DNA of 62,096 nt from Terriglobia bacterium (GTDB lineage Bacteria; Acidobacteriota; Terriglobia; Bryobacterales; Bryobacteraceae): positions 1 to 62,096 of the forward strand of contig JANXYJ010000161.1 in NCBI GenBank assembly GCA_025350105.1, read 5' to 3'. The notes below the pieces were generated by a model, which was given only the letters and a program-made list of their open reading frames with translations, ran no database searches and was not told the origin of the DNA. The position numbers were made by a program, and so were the translations under genes. Positions 61,651 to 62,096 of the stretch are shown piece after piece (the stretch's first letter is position 1; every line of letters begins with the position of its first letter).

Positions 61651-62096
61651 ATCGGCACTACAAAACTTTACATCATCGGCAATGGCTTTGATCGCCATCA
61701 CGGGATCGCTTCTTTGTATCAAGACTTTAAGACGTTTCTAAGGCACAAGGATAGGGAAACACTTGAAACGGTGGAACAGTTTCTCGGTTCTGGGGATAGG
61801 CTGTGGTCGAAGTTTGAACAAAGTCTGGCTAACCTTGATGTCGACGCGCTTCTTGATGTGGCCGCGGCCCAGTTGACTTCCTATGGAGATGACGACTGGA
61901 GCGATTCTGCACACCATGACTTTCAGTGGACCATCGAACAAACAACAGAGGCCCTCTCCACTGATTTGAAAAAACACTTTTGTGACTGGATTCGGCATTT
62001 GGACATACCTACTCCAGCCACAGTACAAGTACCCATGCTTCGCCTTTATACGGAGGCAACGTTCTTGAATTTCAACTATACGTCGACCTTAACCCG
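61651..62096 (+). CDS. AbiH-family phage abortive-infection protein, cut by window edge, with an ATC in the start position
   Basis: An open frame of 148 codons reaches the window end. It opens KLYIIGNGFDRHHGIASLYQ, the AbiH N-terminal signature, and continues with LWSKFEQSLANLDV and FLNFNYTSTLT. AbiH proteins protect against phage by abortive infection. Between an in-frame TAG at 61630-61632 and KLYIIG there is no ATG, GTG or TTG; the best spaced codon after AAGAGG (61638-61643) is ATC at 61651. So the start is either non-canonical or destroyed by mutation. The codon use looks less GC-rich than neighbours, and a phage-defence gene beside a lone ATPase suggests transfer. The region 61516-61650 shows nothing else. 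Confidence 0.82.
   Translation, partial: MGTTKLYIIGNGFDRHHGIASLYQDFKTFLRHKDRETLETVEQFLGSGDRLWSKFEQSLANLDVDALLDVAAAQLTSYGDDDWSDSAHHDFQWTIEQTTEALSTDLKKHFCDWIRHLDIPTPATVQVPMLRLYTEATFLNFNYTSTLT

Noticed and set aside
1-62096. tRNA, rRNA, insertion sequences or integrase genes
   Set aside because: None was recognised on reading either strand; I could not run a dedicated search, so short tRNAs cannot be fully excluded.

Overview
The window reads as a chromosomal segment of an Acidobacteriota bacterium, most likely of the Bryobacterales/Solibacteraceae type. This is inference from gene style, not from a marker gene: exported proteins opening with the 'TPGIPRTADGKP' style motif (15231-16316), a small coiled-coil protein ending in a 'GRPSKW' type motif (10968-11198), many signal-peptide enzymes of unclear role, and moderately high GC. 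A Gram-negative envelope is supported by TolC, RND, OmpA and BON-domain proteins. No rRNA, tRNA, insertion sequence or CRISPR array was recognised. The left edge cuts a flavoprotein disulfide reductase and the right edge cuts an AbiH-type phage-defence gene.

Layout. 1-6.4 kb (minus strand): flavoprotein reductase, a membrane HD-GYP/GAF/GGDEF cyclic-di-GMP protein, an exported S8 protease with nine SAIWGT repeats at its C-terminus, and a PspF-like sigma54 activator. A near-consensus sigma54 promoter lies between the activator and the protease. 6.6-11 kb (plus): a peptide-type ABC importer (two permeases, binding protein, one ATPase) facing away from the same activator. 11-16.4 kb: BON-domain protein, peptide deformylase, and exported amidohydrolase and class II aldolase. 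16.5-20 kb: a vWA / PP2C phosphatase / kinase triad of the TerY-P type. 20-29.4 kb: HupE/UreJ-like protein, ferredoxin, a 1338-residue TPR protein, two tandem DUF6644-like membrane proteins, ROK glucokinase, a decayed membrane gene and SixA.

29.4-32.7 kb (minus) holds perhaps the most unusual cassette: a 33-residue single-pass peptide, an OmpA/BON protein, and a membrane-anchored protein with about 34 repeats of 15 residues ending in a coiled coil, a basic linker and a helix-hairpin-helix domain. 32.8-35.4 kb (plus): MazG, a GNAT acyltransferase and an OSBS/NSAR enolase-superfamily enzyme in overlapping reading frames, suggesting N-succinyl-amino-acid racemisation. 35.4-45.7 kb mixes small operons, including an LssY_C protein set and an HpsN-like histidinol-dehydrogenase-family operon. 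45.7-60.5 kb is one long minus-strand run: tetR-acrA-acrB-tolC, MFS, recO, glyQ, glyS, ppdK. The last kilobase and a half carries an ABC ATPase and the AbiH gene, which lacks a canonical start codon.

Two window-wide patterns stand out. First, imperfect tandem duplications of 12-17 bp sit at gene starts, stops and short intergenic gaps in nine places. Second, several genes have a -10-like hexamer 6-9 nt before the start codon, as expected for leaderless or nearly leaderless transcripts.
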